Assembly: GCA_025450155.1 (NCBI GenBank)
Contig: JANWIB010000145.1
Location: 1-13,799 of the forward strand
Origin: Sphingobacteriaceae bacterium
GTDB lineage: Bacteria > Bacteroidota > Bacteroidia > Sphingobacteriales > Sphingobacteriaceae
Length of the DNA: 13,799 bases
Direction of reading: 5' to 3'
Positions 1 to 7,389 of this stretch are shown one piece after another. Position 1 is the stretch's first letter, and each line of letters starts with the position of its first letter. Under the pieces are notes generated by a model. The model had not been told where the DNA came from. It ran no database searches and saw only the letters and a list, made by a program, of their open reading frames with translations. The translations under genes and the position numbers were made by a program.

Positions 1-716
1 ACATAGTCTTTTAGTTCAGGACGCAGCGATACCGGATCGTAATGACGATGTTCACCAAATGTCAGCATGCTATAGATTTGATCATATAAAATATACAGAG
101 GCTTTTCGCCAGCAGTACGTTTTTTATTTTCCTCAATCACCAAATCGCAAATAGCCTCTAAGTTTTCTTTCGAAAACATGGTCCCTGTAGGATTTTGAGG
201 TGAACATAACGCCAACACAGCCGCCCCGTTAATATGAGGTCGAAGATCATCGGCTGTTGGCATAAAATTATTGGCAGCTTGCGTGGCAACTGCTACTCCT
301 TGAACGCCAATCAGGTTGCAATAGTGATTGTTGTTCCAGGAGGGGGCAGGATAAATTACTTTATCTCCCGGATTAATTAATGCTAAATAAGTAGCAAAAA
401 TAATGGGGCGGGAGCCACTGGAGATAACGATTTCATCTGTATTGATGTTTAACCGATGACGCTCTTTCATAAAAGTGACGATGCTTTCTCTCAAACTCAA
501 TAATCCTTCGCCTGGAGGATAATTGGTATGATGCGCATCGTATTCTTTTTTAATTGCTTCGGTTAAAACGTCAGGAATGGGGAAAATTTCTGAATCGAAA
601 TCGCCAATGGTCAGGTTAGCAATCTGCTGTCCCTGGCGCTTCATTTCGTTAATTTCGCTGGCTATTTTTATAATTTCAGACCCTTGTAATCGTTGTGCTA
701 ATGCGGAGATGCTCAT
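1..716 (-). CDS. Class I/II PLP-dependent aminotransferase, C-terminus cut by window edge
   Basis: An ATG at 716 opens a frame that runs off the left edge after 238 complete codons, so this is the N-terminal part of a protein of perhaps 400 residues. The fold-type I class I/II aminotransferase pattern is clear: a GDFD turn near residues 38-41, YPPGEG at 66-71, PGDKVIYPAPSW with the probable PLP-stacking Trp127, SPQNPTG with PLP-contacting Asn175, and YDQIY with Asp212 (pyridine nitrogen) and Tyr215. The Schiff-base lysine should lie just past the edge. It begins 25 bp after argH and probably belongs to the same transcript. The substrate cannot be read from this fragment; aspartate aminotransferase-like enzymes are the closest match. 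It is not the acylornithine aminotransferase, because a class III argD is present upstream. The usual DE-I-Y is DQ-I-Y here. Confidence 0.88.
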   Translation of the reverse strand, partial: MSISALAQRLQGSEIIKIASEINEMKRQGQQIANLTIGDFDSEIFPIPDVLTEAIKKEYDAHHTNYPPGEGLLSLRESIVTFMKERHRLNINTDEIVISSGSRPIIFATYLALINPGDKVIYPAPSWNNNHYCNLIGVQGVAVATQAANNFMPTADDLRPHINGAAVLALCSPQNPTGTMFSKENLEAICDLVIEENKKRTAGEKPLYILYDQIYSMLTFGEHRHYDPVSLRPELKDY

Positions 717-741
717 CGGAGTTTATTTGAAGCCAAAAATA

Positions 742-2076
742 TCATTCTGATAGCAATGCTGCTAATGCTTTCTCAACTTTTTGAAAGTCAAAAGCAGCTA
801 TAATATGTTGAAATTGTATTTTAATATTATCATTACACAAATTGCCCATGCTGCCTTCGTGGGTATGTTTAATGTTTTTGGGAGCTTTAAATTTTCCTTT
901 TTCAATTTCCATTCCTACCTTTTTATAGGCTTCGCGGAAAGGAATTCCTTTTAACACTTCTTCGTTAACGGCTTCTACGCTAAATAAATAAGCATATTTG
1001 TCGTCTTTTAAAATATCGTCTTTTATTTCAATGTGTTGCAGCATAAACGAAGTCATTTGCAGACAATCATTTAAAGATTCAAAAGCGGGAAAAAGATTTT
1101 CTTTCAACAATTGTAAATCGCGGTGATAGCCTGACGGGAGATTGGTTGTCATTAAGGCAATTTCGTTGGGCAATGCTTGTATTTTATTACACCGGGAACG
1201 GATCAATTCAAAAACATCAGGGTTTTTTTTGTGCGGCATAATGCTGGATCCGGTGGTGAGTTCATCAGGAAAACGGATAAACCCGAAATTTTGATTAATG
1301 AACAGACATACATCCATCGCCATTTTGGATAAGGTTGCCGCAATAGACGACATGGCTTGGGCTAAAATTCGTTCTGTTTTTCCACGCCCCATTTGGGCAT
1401 ATACCACGTTATAATTCAAGGTTTCAAAACCCAGTAATTCGGTTGTCAGGGTACGGTTTAAGGGAAAAGAAGAACCATAGCCTGCTGCCGAGCCTAAGGG
1501 ATTTTTATTACAGACTTTCCAGGCGGCTAGCATGACTTCCAAGTCATCTGCCAAGCTTTCGGCATAAGCCCCAAACCACAAACCGAAAGAAGAAGGCATG
1601 GCAATTTGCAAATGGGTATAACCCGGAAGTAATTTGTCTTTATGTTTTTCGCTAAGTTGAATTAATTGGTGGAAAAGTGTTTCGGTATCTTTGACGAGAT
1701 CTTCTATTTTGCTGCGGAAAAAGAGTTTCAGATCAACCAGAACCTGGTCATTACGGGAACGCCCGCTATGGATTTTTTTTCCGGCTTCACCGATGCGTTG
1801 GGTGAGCAGTAATTCCACCTGCGAATGCACATCTTCTACATCTTCCTGAATACGAAATTTGCCAGCTTGAATTTCACGGTAAATCGTTTTGAGTTCTTTT
1901 TGTATGCCGTTTAATTCTTCCCTGCGGAGCAAACCGATGCTAGCTAACATACGGGTGTGGGCTAAAGAACCCAATACATCAAAAGCAGCCAATTGCTCAT
2001 CCAACTCCCGGTCTTTGCCTACAGTAAATATTTCTACGGATGTTTCTACAGTTTTATCTTTTTGCCAAAGCTTCAT
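742..2076 (-). CDS. argH: Argininosuccinate lyase
   Basis: Last arginine enzyme: it splits argininosuccinate into arginine and fumarate in the cytoplasm, normally as a homotetramer. The 444-residue protein has the fumarase/aspartase-superfamily landmarks: HSGRSRNDQ at 103-111, GYTHLQ at 152-157 carrying the conserved His155, and the signature loop GSSIMPHKKNPD at 276-287 with the catalytic-serine position (277/278) and KKN. NPLGSAAGYGSSFPLNR at 192-208 is also typical. Length is slightly under the common 450-470, with a shortened C-terminal end. The ATG at 2076 follows the preceding GNAT stop by 18 bp and no in-frame alternative looks better. It lies downstream of argE and far from argG, so the two last steps sit at opposite ends of the operon. 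No sign of degeneration. Confidence 0.97.
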   Translation of the reverse strand: MKLWQKDKTVETSVEIFTVGKDRELDEQLAAFDVLGSLAHTRMLASIGLLRREELNGIQKELKTIYREIQAGKFRIQEDVEDVHSQVELLLTQRIGEAGKKIHSGRSRNDQVLVDLKLFFRSKIEDLVKDTETLFHQLIQLSEKHKDKLLPGYTHLQIAMPSSFGLWFGAYAESLADDLEVMLAAWKVCNKNPLGSAAGYGSSFPLNRTLTTELLGFETLNYNVVYAQMGRGKTERILAQAMSSIAATLSKMAMDVCLFINQNFGFIRFPDELTTGSSIMPHKKNPDVFELIRSRCNKIQALPNEIALMTTNLPSGYHRDLQLLKENLFPAFESLNDCLQMTSFMLQHIEIKDDILKDDKYAYLFSVEAVNEEVLKGIPFREAYKKVGMEIEKGKFKAPKNIKHTHEGSMGNLCNDNIKIQFQHIIAAFDFQKVEKALAALLSE

Positions 2077-2094
2077 TTGATTTACGATTTGGGA

Positions 2095-2679
2095 TTAAAT
2101 GTAATCTTGGAAATGAGTTCGTTTCACTTCTCCCCATTCTGATTTTAAAATACTATAAAAAACGGTATTCCGAAGATAACCATCATGTGTTTTCATATGA
2201 TGCCGTAAAATTCCTTCTTCTTTTGCACCAATATTTAGAATTGCTTTGCGTGAGCGAAGGTTTCGTTCATCGGCTTTAAGTTCTATGCGATTCAGATTTA
2301 ACGTATTAAAGCCGTAGTCTAAAATCAGGTGCTTCATTGCTTTATTTAACCCTGTTCCCTGAAACTCTTTGCCTATCCAAGTCCAACCGATCTGGCCGCG
2401 TTCATCATTCCAGCTTATTTCACCTAAGCGGGTACATCCGGCAATTCGATTGGAGGATTTGTCTATAATGGTCCAAACTGCGCAATAGCCTTCCTCTCTA
2501 TTGTTAATCGCTTTATCCATGTAATCTCGTAATTCGCCAGGTTTAGAAAGATCAGTTAAGCCATATACCCACAGTTCTTTTTCATTTGCAATTTTCTGCA
2601 GATCGAACTCATCTTCGCTTTTTAAAGGCCTTAGAATAACCTTTGAGTTTAACAGAGTCTGGGTCAATTTCTCTTTCAT
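2095..2679 (-). CDS. GNAT N-acetyltransferase, RimJ/RimL-like
   Basis: A 194-residue single-domain GNAT of the type close to ribosomal-protein-alanine acetyltransferases. Visible are the N-terminal ILRPLKSED strand (15-23), IGWTWIGKEFQGTGLNKA as the acetyl-CoA loop (97-114, with Q-G-T-G in the usual R/Q-x-x-G position), the RIELKADERNLRSRKA segment (131-146) and a C-terminal NTVFYSIL strand. The frame also has an ATG at 2691, but I prefer the ATG at 2679: it shares one base with the argE stop (TAATG), which suggests translational coupling. Substrate unknown. Its place between argE and argH could mean an accessory acylation in arginine metabolism, but such GNATs are common passengers. The better candidate for acylglutamate synthesis is the GNAT at the head of the operon. 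Confidence 0.88.
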   Translation of the reverse strand: MKEKLTQTLLNSKVILRPLKSEDEFDLQKIANEKELWVYGLTDLSKPGELRDYMDKAINNREEGYCAVWTIIDKSSNRIAGCTRLGEISWNDERGQIGWTWIGKEFQGTGLNKAMKHLILDYGFNTLNLNRIELKADERNLRSRKAILNIGAKEEGILRHHMKTHDGYLRNTVFYSILKSEWGEVKRTHFQDYI

Positions 2680-3740
2680 TATACAATACATTCTAACAAT
2701 TTGATATAGATTTCAATCCCCTCCTTAATCTCATCCACATAAATAAATTCGTCTGCGCTGTGCGAACGGGCAGAATCGCCGGGGCCTATTTTTAATGAAG
2801 GAATATTCAGCAAAGCCTGATCGCTAGTGGTGGGCGAGCCATACGTTTTTCTTCCTAAGGCGATACCGGCTTTTACCAAAGGATGATCTTTGACAATGGA
2901 CGAGGGTTTCAGTCGAATAGAGCGTGGGTTTACTTCGCAATCCACGTGCTGTCGGATAATTTCTAAAACCTCTTCATTACGGTAGGCATCGGTTACCCGA
3001 ACATCAACAGTAAAATCGCATTGTGCGGGGACCACATTGTGCTGAGAGCCGGCATGAATAATAGTTACTGACATTTTGAGTGGACCAAAAACCTCGGAAA
3101 CTCGAGGAAATTGATAGCTGCGAAACCACTCGATGTCTTTCAGGGCTTTGTAAATGGCATTTTCACCTTCTTCACGGGCGGCATGTCCGGCTTTGCCATG
3201 AGCTACACAATCGAGAACCATCAAACCCCGTTCAGCAATGGCTAAGTGCATTTGCGTGGGTTCACCCACGATGGCGAAATCTAATGAACCCAGTTCGGGA
3301 ATAATTAGTTCTAAACCGTCATTACCCGAAATTTCTTCTTCGGCGGTTGCAGCGAGGCAAAAGTTATACGTTAAGTTTTCCTGAGGATAAAAATAAAGAA
3401 AAGTAGCAATGAGCGAAACTAAACATCCGCCCGCATCGTTGCTGCCCAAGCCATAAAGTTTTCCATTTTCTTCATCGGCTGCAAAGGGATCTCGGGTATA
3501 GCCGGAATTGGGTTTTACGGTATCGTGATGCGAGTTAAGCAAGATTGTGGGTTTGGCCGAATCGAAATGTTTGTTGTAGGCCCACACGTTGTTTTTTTTA
3601 GTGTAGGTCTTAACACCGCAGTCTTTTAAAAAAAACTCGATAAGTTGAGCAGTTACCTGCTCTTCCTTGCTGAAAGAGGGGGTCGCGATTAATCTTTTGA
3701 GCAACCGGATGGCGTTGGTTTGAAGTTTTTCAAGCATCAT
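2679..3740 (-). CDS. argE: M20 metallodeacylase, probable N-acylcitrulline/N-acylornithine deacylase (ArgE-like)
   Basis: A 353-residue M20 peptidase-family hydrolase that should remove the acyl group from the arginine intermediate. Metal-site landmarks are present: HHD (His71, Asp73), Asp102 in SNDAGG, the EE pair Glu134/Glu135 (general base plus metal ligand), Glu160 in VGEPT, and His327 in ARSHSADEF. The dimerisation lobe is about 168-280, with HGKAGHAA at 181-188. Because the operon has argF' instead of argF, the likely substrate is N-succinyl- or N-acetylcitrulline rather than acetylornithine; that is inference from context. The family also includes DapE-like and LysK-like enzymes, so sequence alone does not fix the substrate. 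The ATG at 3740 overlaps the proC stop as ATGA; a second in-frame ATG follows immediately. Confidence 0.92.
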   Translation of the reverse strand: MMLEKLQTNAIRLLKRLIATPSFSKEEQVTAQLIEFFLKDCGVKTYTKKNNVWAYNKHFDSAKPTILLNSHHDTVKPNSGYTRDPFAADEENGKLYGLGSNDAGGCLVSLIATFLYFYPQENLTYNFCLAATAEEEISGNDGLELIIPELGSLDFAIVGEPTQMHLAIAERGLMVLDCVAHGKAGHAAREEGENAIYKALKDIEWFRSYQFPRVSEVFGPLKMSVTIIHAGSQHNVVPAQCDFTVDVRVTDAYRNEEVLEIIRQHVDCEVNPRSIRLKPSSIVKDHPLVKAGIALGRKTYGSPTTSDQALLNIPSLKIGPGDSARSHSADEFIYVDEIKEGIEIYIKLLECIV

Positions 3741-4555
3741 TCTTTCTGATATAATTCTCCTGCTTTAAGTGCCGAGAGTTTAATTCCTTTAATTAAAGAT
3801 GAGCTGAAACCCTGATGCTCCATTTCATTTAATCCGGCTATAGTGCAGCCTTTTGGCGAAGTTACCTTATCAATTTCATGTTCGGGGTGGCTATGGTGTT
3901 GCAGTAGCAAATCTGCTGCTCCTTTGGCAGTTTGAACAGCCATTTTTAAAGCTTCTTCTGCATGAAAACCAATTTCGACGCCGCCCTGTGAGGCCGCCCG
4001 GATTGCTCTTAAAAAGAAAGCGACTCCACAGGCGCATAAAGCCGTCGCTGAAGTCATGAGATCCTCGTTTATTTGGACCACGGAACCGACCGTTTCAAAC
4101 ATTTTCTCAACCAGATTAATATTTTCCGGATTGGCGTTATCTGATGCGATACACGTCATGGATTGCCTGATGGAAATAGCCGTATTTGGCATAGCCCGGA
4201 TTACCTGAACGTCTTCTCCAAGTTTATTGCGAATGTCTTTGCAGCTTACCCCGGATACTACGGAAATGACTATGTGCTTTTGGGGAAGAATCGTCGGTTT
4301 AATCTCTTCCAGAACTTTGTCCAGTTGTTGTGGAAGTACAGCTAAAATTACAACCGAAGCTTCGGCTACTGCTTTCTTATTGTCGTTACTCACCCCGAAC
4401 CCTTGCTCGGCTTGCTTCGAAAGGTTCTGTGTGTTCCTTCGGGTAAGCATAATTTGGTTTGCGGTGCAATAGTTAGCTTTTACTAAACCGTTGGCAAGGG
4501 AAAGGCCGATGTTTCCACTGCCTAAAATGGTAATATGACCGATTGAATGTTTCAT
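3737..4555 (-). CDS. proC: Pyrroline-5-carboxylate reductase
   Basis: Reduces pyrroline-5-carboxylate to proline with NAD(P)H in the cytoplasm. The 272-residue protein begins with the Rossmann motif LGSGNIG (11-17) and carries AVLPQQ and RAMPNT, typical of the family, and near the C-terminus the ProC signature VTSPKGCTIAGL. The frame also has a TTG start at 4564 overlapping argB by 8 bp, but the ATG at 4555, one base after the argB TAA, puts the nucleotide-binding strand at the usual distance from the N-terminus, so I use it. The gene end overlaps argE by ATGA. A proC inside an arginine operon couples the glutamate-derived proline and arginine branches; it could also recycle pyrroline carboxylate derived from ornithine. 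The signature has Lys where many members have Gly (SPKG for SPGG). Confidence 0.95.
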   Translation of the reverse strand: MKHSIGHITILGSGNIGLSLANGLVKANYCTANQIMLTRRNTQNLSKQAEQGFGVSNDNKKAVAEASVVILAVLPQQLDKVLEEIKPTILPQKHIVISVVSGVSCKDIRNKLGEDVQVIRAMPNTAISIRQSMTCIASDNANPENINLVEKMFETVGSVVQINEDLMTSATALCACGVAFFLRAIRAASQGGVEIGFHAEEALKMAVQTAKGAADLLLQHHSHPEHEIDKVTSPKGCTIAGLNEMEHQGFSSSLIKGIKLSALKAGELYQKE

Positions 4556-4556
4556 T

Positions 4557-5396
4557 TTATTCAAATAATTTGGTTCCGAAAGTCTGTGCTTTCAGTTGTT
4601 TTAATTCGTCTGATTTTCCGATGTAAACTTCTTTTACGCCATTTTTGATGGCTTTAAAGGCATTTTCTAATTTGGGTAACATGCCTCCGGCAATAACTCC
4701 TTCGGATTTTAGCGTTTCAAAATAGGAAGATGCGATTCGTGTAATAATAGACTCTTCGTTATTTACATCACGCAATACGCCTTTTTTCTCAAAGCAATAC
4801 ACCAAATGGGTCTCATAATTGGCGGCTAGTGCAGTTGCTATGGTTGAGGCAATGGTATCCGCATTGGTGTTAAGTAACTGCCCCTTACCGTCATGAGTGA
4901 TTGCCGAAAATACAGGTATAAGCCCTTCTTCCAGTAGAGCACTTAATTTATGAGTGGCTACCGAGGTTTGATCTAAATCTCCTACAAAACCGTAATCAAT
5001 CTCGTTTACAGGTCGCTTATTTGCACGAATTAAATTCGCATCAGCACCTGTAAGACCTATGGCATTGCATTTTTTAGCTTGTAGTTGTGCCACAATATTT
5101 TTATTAATTAGTCCTGCATAAACCATGGTAACTACCCGGAGTGTTTCAATATCGGTAATGCGACGGCCATCGATCATTTTTGGTTCGATACCCAAGGTAT
5201 GAGAAAGTTCGGTAGCCATTTTACCGCCGCCATGAACCAGAATTTTATAGCCTTGCAAGTCAGAAAAATCTTCTAAAAAATAGTGAAGATTCTCAGAGTT
5301 GTCTATAACATGGCCGCCGATTTTGATGATATAAAGCTTCTTATTTCGTCCATCTGAAGTGGGGTTGTTCTTTTTTATATTCTTAGGGGTATCCAT
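4557..5396 (-). CDS. argB: N-acylglutamate kinase (NAGK family)
   Basis: Phosphorylates the gamma-carboxylate of N-acylglutamate, the second step of the pathway. The 279-residue amino-acid-kinase-fold protein shows IIKIGG (23-28, phosphate-binding Lys25), HGGG (55-58), DGRRITD (76-82, with the substrate-binding Arg), LTGADANLI (115-123), LLNTNADTIAS (174-184) and GGMLPKLENA near the C-terminus with the ATP-side lysine. About 20 polar residues precede the first strand, longer than the E. coli enzyme; no later ATG lies before the core, so the start at 5396 stands. The long N-terminal helix of arginine-inhibited NAGKs is not obvious in this short extension, so feedback inhibition cannot be claimed. 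If ArgF' is a succinyl enzyme, this kinase should accept N-succinylglutamate. It follows the XAC2610-like gene by 45 bp; a 14-bp palindrome covers its start codon. Confidence 0.96.
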   Translation of the reverse strand: MDTPKNIKKNNPTSDGRNKKLYIIKIGGHVIDNSENLHYFLEDFSDLQGYKILVHGGGKMATELSHTLGIEPKMIDGRRITDIETLRVVTMVYAGLINKNIVAQLQAKKCNAIGLTGADANLIRANKRPVNEIDYGFVGDLDQTSVATHKLSALLEEGLIPVFSAITHDGKGQLLNTNADTIASTIATALAANYETHLVYCFEKKGVLRDVNNEESIITRIASSYFETLKSEGVIAGGMLPKLENAFKAIKNGVKEVYIGKSDELKQLKAQTFGTKLFE

Positions 5397-5408
5397 CTTA
5401 ATTAAGAT
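5395..5408. other. 14-bp perfect palindrome over the argB start
   Basis: The bases ATCTTAATTAAGAT form a perfect inverted repeat that includes two bases of the argB ATG and the 12 bases just upstream. It could be an operator or a weak structure at the initiation site, but an AT-rich 14-mer palindrome may also be chance. No second copy was noticed elsewhere in the window. Confidence 0.3.
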
Positions 5409-5441
5409 TATTTTTGAAGCTTTTACCTTTGAGCGATTTGT

Positions 5442-6464
5442 TTAATCTCTATCTTCCTCTAATCCGAATAGCGCTAAGCTTCCAATTTTTGAATTTATAT
5501 CTCCGGCCAGGTTATACACCTTTCTTCCAAAAGTTACCTCTACTCCAACTTTTCCTGTGCCTTTTAGATATTCATAAATTTTATATTGCGTTCCCTTGTT
5601 ATTGAAGAGAATAGCATTGTAAGTTGCATTTACATCGAATTCAATCCTGAAATCTTTTGAATGACTAAATTCAACAGTTCCATCTTTGCTAAGCAACACA
5701 TAATGAGGTTCATCGCTATAATGAAATAACACCACTTTTTTTCTACTTTTCTCTAATGTGAATGAGAATATTTTTTGGATACCCTCTTGTCCCCAATCAA
5801 CGGTAGTTTCCGATGTCTTGGTCATTTTACCGTTATGCCAGGTTTTTGTAGTCTGGACTATATAAGGAAGGAATGTTGCATCTTCTTCAACGATTTCTAC
5901 TGTTTTAGGCTCATTATTTTCGACAATAAATTCGGAAAACTGATGCCAGCAACAACCACTTTTTGTGCTTGTTCTGAGCTTTTTTTCTTTGTGGTCGACC
6001 TCAAACATGCCACAATATTCCTGTGCTAAAGCAGTAAAGACTGAATTGTATTGGAGGCCCTTTGCAGTGACTAAATACACTTTATAGGAAGGGCCATGAT
6101 AGCAACTATTTTGTCCATCTTCAATGGCAAAATCTTTTATACCATCAAAATTAAAATCATCGTAGATAATTAAGCTTTGTATACCTCCATAAGCTACATT
6201 ATAATTCTCATTAATATTGACAGCAATTTTATCATCTTCATCATAAGATAATGCCAACTCATCCGATACCACTTTGATAAGTTGTTTGTTAGTCTTTTTG
6301 TCATATATGGCAACCCAACCTTTGCTAAATACTTGGCTGGTGTCTTCTATGCTAACTTTTCCATAATAGTCGTTAGAGAAATCTTTAACTCTGAAAGTGA
6401 TTTGGGCAAAAGTCAGGTTATACGTAATGAAGAAAATGAGAATAAGTAAGAGTTTTATTTTCAT
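5442..6464 (-). CDS. Secreted XAC2610-like protein with EF-hand-like loop
   Basis: A 340-residue predicted exported protein. It starts with a classic signal peptide (MKIK followed by a hydrophobic run to about residue 17, then LTFA-Q around the cleavage site). The middle resembles the XAC2610-related family: an acidic D-x-N-x-D-G-x-x-D loop, DDFNFDGIKDFAI at 102-114, followed by GPSYKVYL (124-131) and SGCCWHQ (169-175). Cys121, Cys151, Cys171 and Cys172 could form disulfides. XAC2610 itself is a periplasmic, calcium-binding inhibitor of a lysozyme-like type IV secretion effector; nothing here shows that role, and no toxin gene is adjacent. The C-terminal 150 residues are beta-rich without a motif I recognise. 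It lies within the arginine operon between the aspartic-protease-like gene (88 bp gap) and argB (45 bp gap). Family assignment is from recalled pattern only. Confidence 0.8.
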   Translation of the reverse strand: MKIKLLLILIFFITYNLTFAQITFRVKDFSNDYYGKVSIEDTSQVFSKGWVAIYDKKTNKQLIKVVSDELALSYDEDDKIAVNINENYNVAYGGIQSLIIYDDFNFDGIKDFAIEDGQNSCYHGPSYKVYLVTAKGLQYNSVFTALAQEYCGMFEVDHKEKKLRTSTKSGCCWHQFSEFIVENNEPKTVEIVEEDATFLPYIVQTTKTWHNGKMTKTSETTVDWGQEGIQKIFSFTLEKSRKKVVLFHYSDEPHYVLLSKDGTVEFSHSKDFRIEFDVNATYNAILFNNKGTQYKIYEYLKGTGKVGVEVTFGRKVYNLAGDINSKIGSLALFGLEEDRD

Positions 6465-6552
6465 TATTTTATAGTGAAGTAAGCATATTCTTTAAAACTG
6501 CCAATTTTAATAATGTATAGCTCTGCATGAATGTTTATTATCATTCAATTAT

Positions 6553-7377
6553 CTATTCTATTTTTACTAATTTTCTTTTTTGATCGAAAGTGATTTTATA
6601 ATGTTTCATAAAATCCATTCCTACATTAATCCACGTAGCTTTTTCGGAATAAAAGATCGTTTGATTTTTAGCTTTTATTAAACCAAGTTTTAGGTCATCT
6701 TTTAAAATGGCTTCTTGTAATATAAACTCTGTGTTTGCTCTTCGAGCCATAATTTTATTTGATGTATTTTCAAAGTGAAGCCTGTCAATAATTGATTTGG
6801 GAAAGTGTAAGGAGAGGTTAGAGCCTGTATCAAATAAAAAAGTAGTATCAATACTTCCAACACGTCCTTTTATATAAAAAGGCTTTGTGTATGGAAGTAT
6901 ATCCTTTTCGAGTACATTTAAAGAGTCTTTACTAACTATCATTTTTCTGTTAGGGCAATCAATAGTTAATAAATAATCCTCAAAAAAGTCTCGTCCTATA
7001 AATCCATCGATGGGAATATCCTTTTTCTTTTTATTGTAATCTCTGGACATCAGGCTAATGTTTTTTAGCTCTATCCTACCAAACTTAAGCTTTTCGATGC
7101 CAATTAAAGGCTCTGTTTTTATATTATGTCCATCAGAATTTTCTATACTGTCAACAACTTTTAGGCCCAGTTCACTTATTAGGTGTTGGTCAATCCGGCC
7201 AATTCCTGAAGCTCCTGAATCAAAAATGAAATTATATGGCCCTTTAGAGTTAACATATACCTTTATATATATGTTATTATCTTGAATAATAATGTCATTT
7301 ATTTCTTCAAAATCTTGCGTATAGGCGGAAAAATTTGAGAAAGACAAAAGCGTTATAAAAGCAATGATTGTTTTCAT
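6553..7377 (-). CDS. Secreted retropepsin-like aspartic protease with two DSG/DTG half-sites
   Basis: A 274-residue predicted exported or lipid-anchored-free periplasmic protein with a signal peptide (MKTIIAFITLLSFSNFSAYT-Q). It has two aspartic-protease half-sites: FIFDSGASG with Asp53 and FLFDTGSNLS with Asp183. Each is followed by the family's closing element, DGFIGRDFFEDYLLTID (124-140) and VGMDFMKHYKITFD near the C-terminus. The chain is therefore an internal duplication able to form one pepsin-like site from both halves, unlike single-motif retropepsins that must dimerise. Proteolytic activity is inferred, not shown, and the target is unknown. It starts 12 bp after the argF' stop and so is probably cotranscribed, yet has no evident link to arginine synthesis. 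The coding sequence looks more AT-rich than the arg genes (20 G+C in positions 7021-7080), compatible with later acquisition. Confidence 0.85.
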   Translation of the reverse strand: MKTIIAFITLLSFSNFSAYTQDFEEINDIIIQDNNIYIKVYVNSKGPYNFIFDSGASGIGRIDQHLISELGLKVVDSIENSDGHNIKTEPLIGIEKLKFGRIELKNISLMSRDYNKKKKDIPIDGFIGRDFFEDYLLTIDCPNRKMIVSKDSLNVLEKDILPYTKPFYIKGRVGSIDTTFLFDTGSNLSLHFPKSIIDRLHFENTSNKIMARRANTEFILQEAILKDDLKLGLIKAKNQTIFYSEKATWINVGMDFMKHYKITFDQKRKLVKIE

Positions 7378-7389
7378 GTAATTTTTATT

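Noticed and set aside
2040..2279. 79-codon plus-strand open frame, the longest of several opposite-strand frames in the left half
   Set aside because: It lies antisense across argH and the GNAT, both strongly supported, and has no recognisable motif.
5775..6029. 84-codon plus-strand open frame within the XAC2610-like gene
   Set aside because: It is antisense to a gene with a signal peptide and family-like motifs; its cysteine-rich translation mirrors the opposite strand and nothing else supports it.
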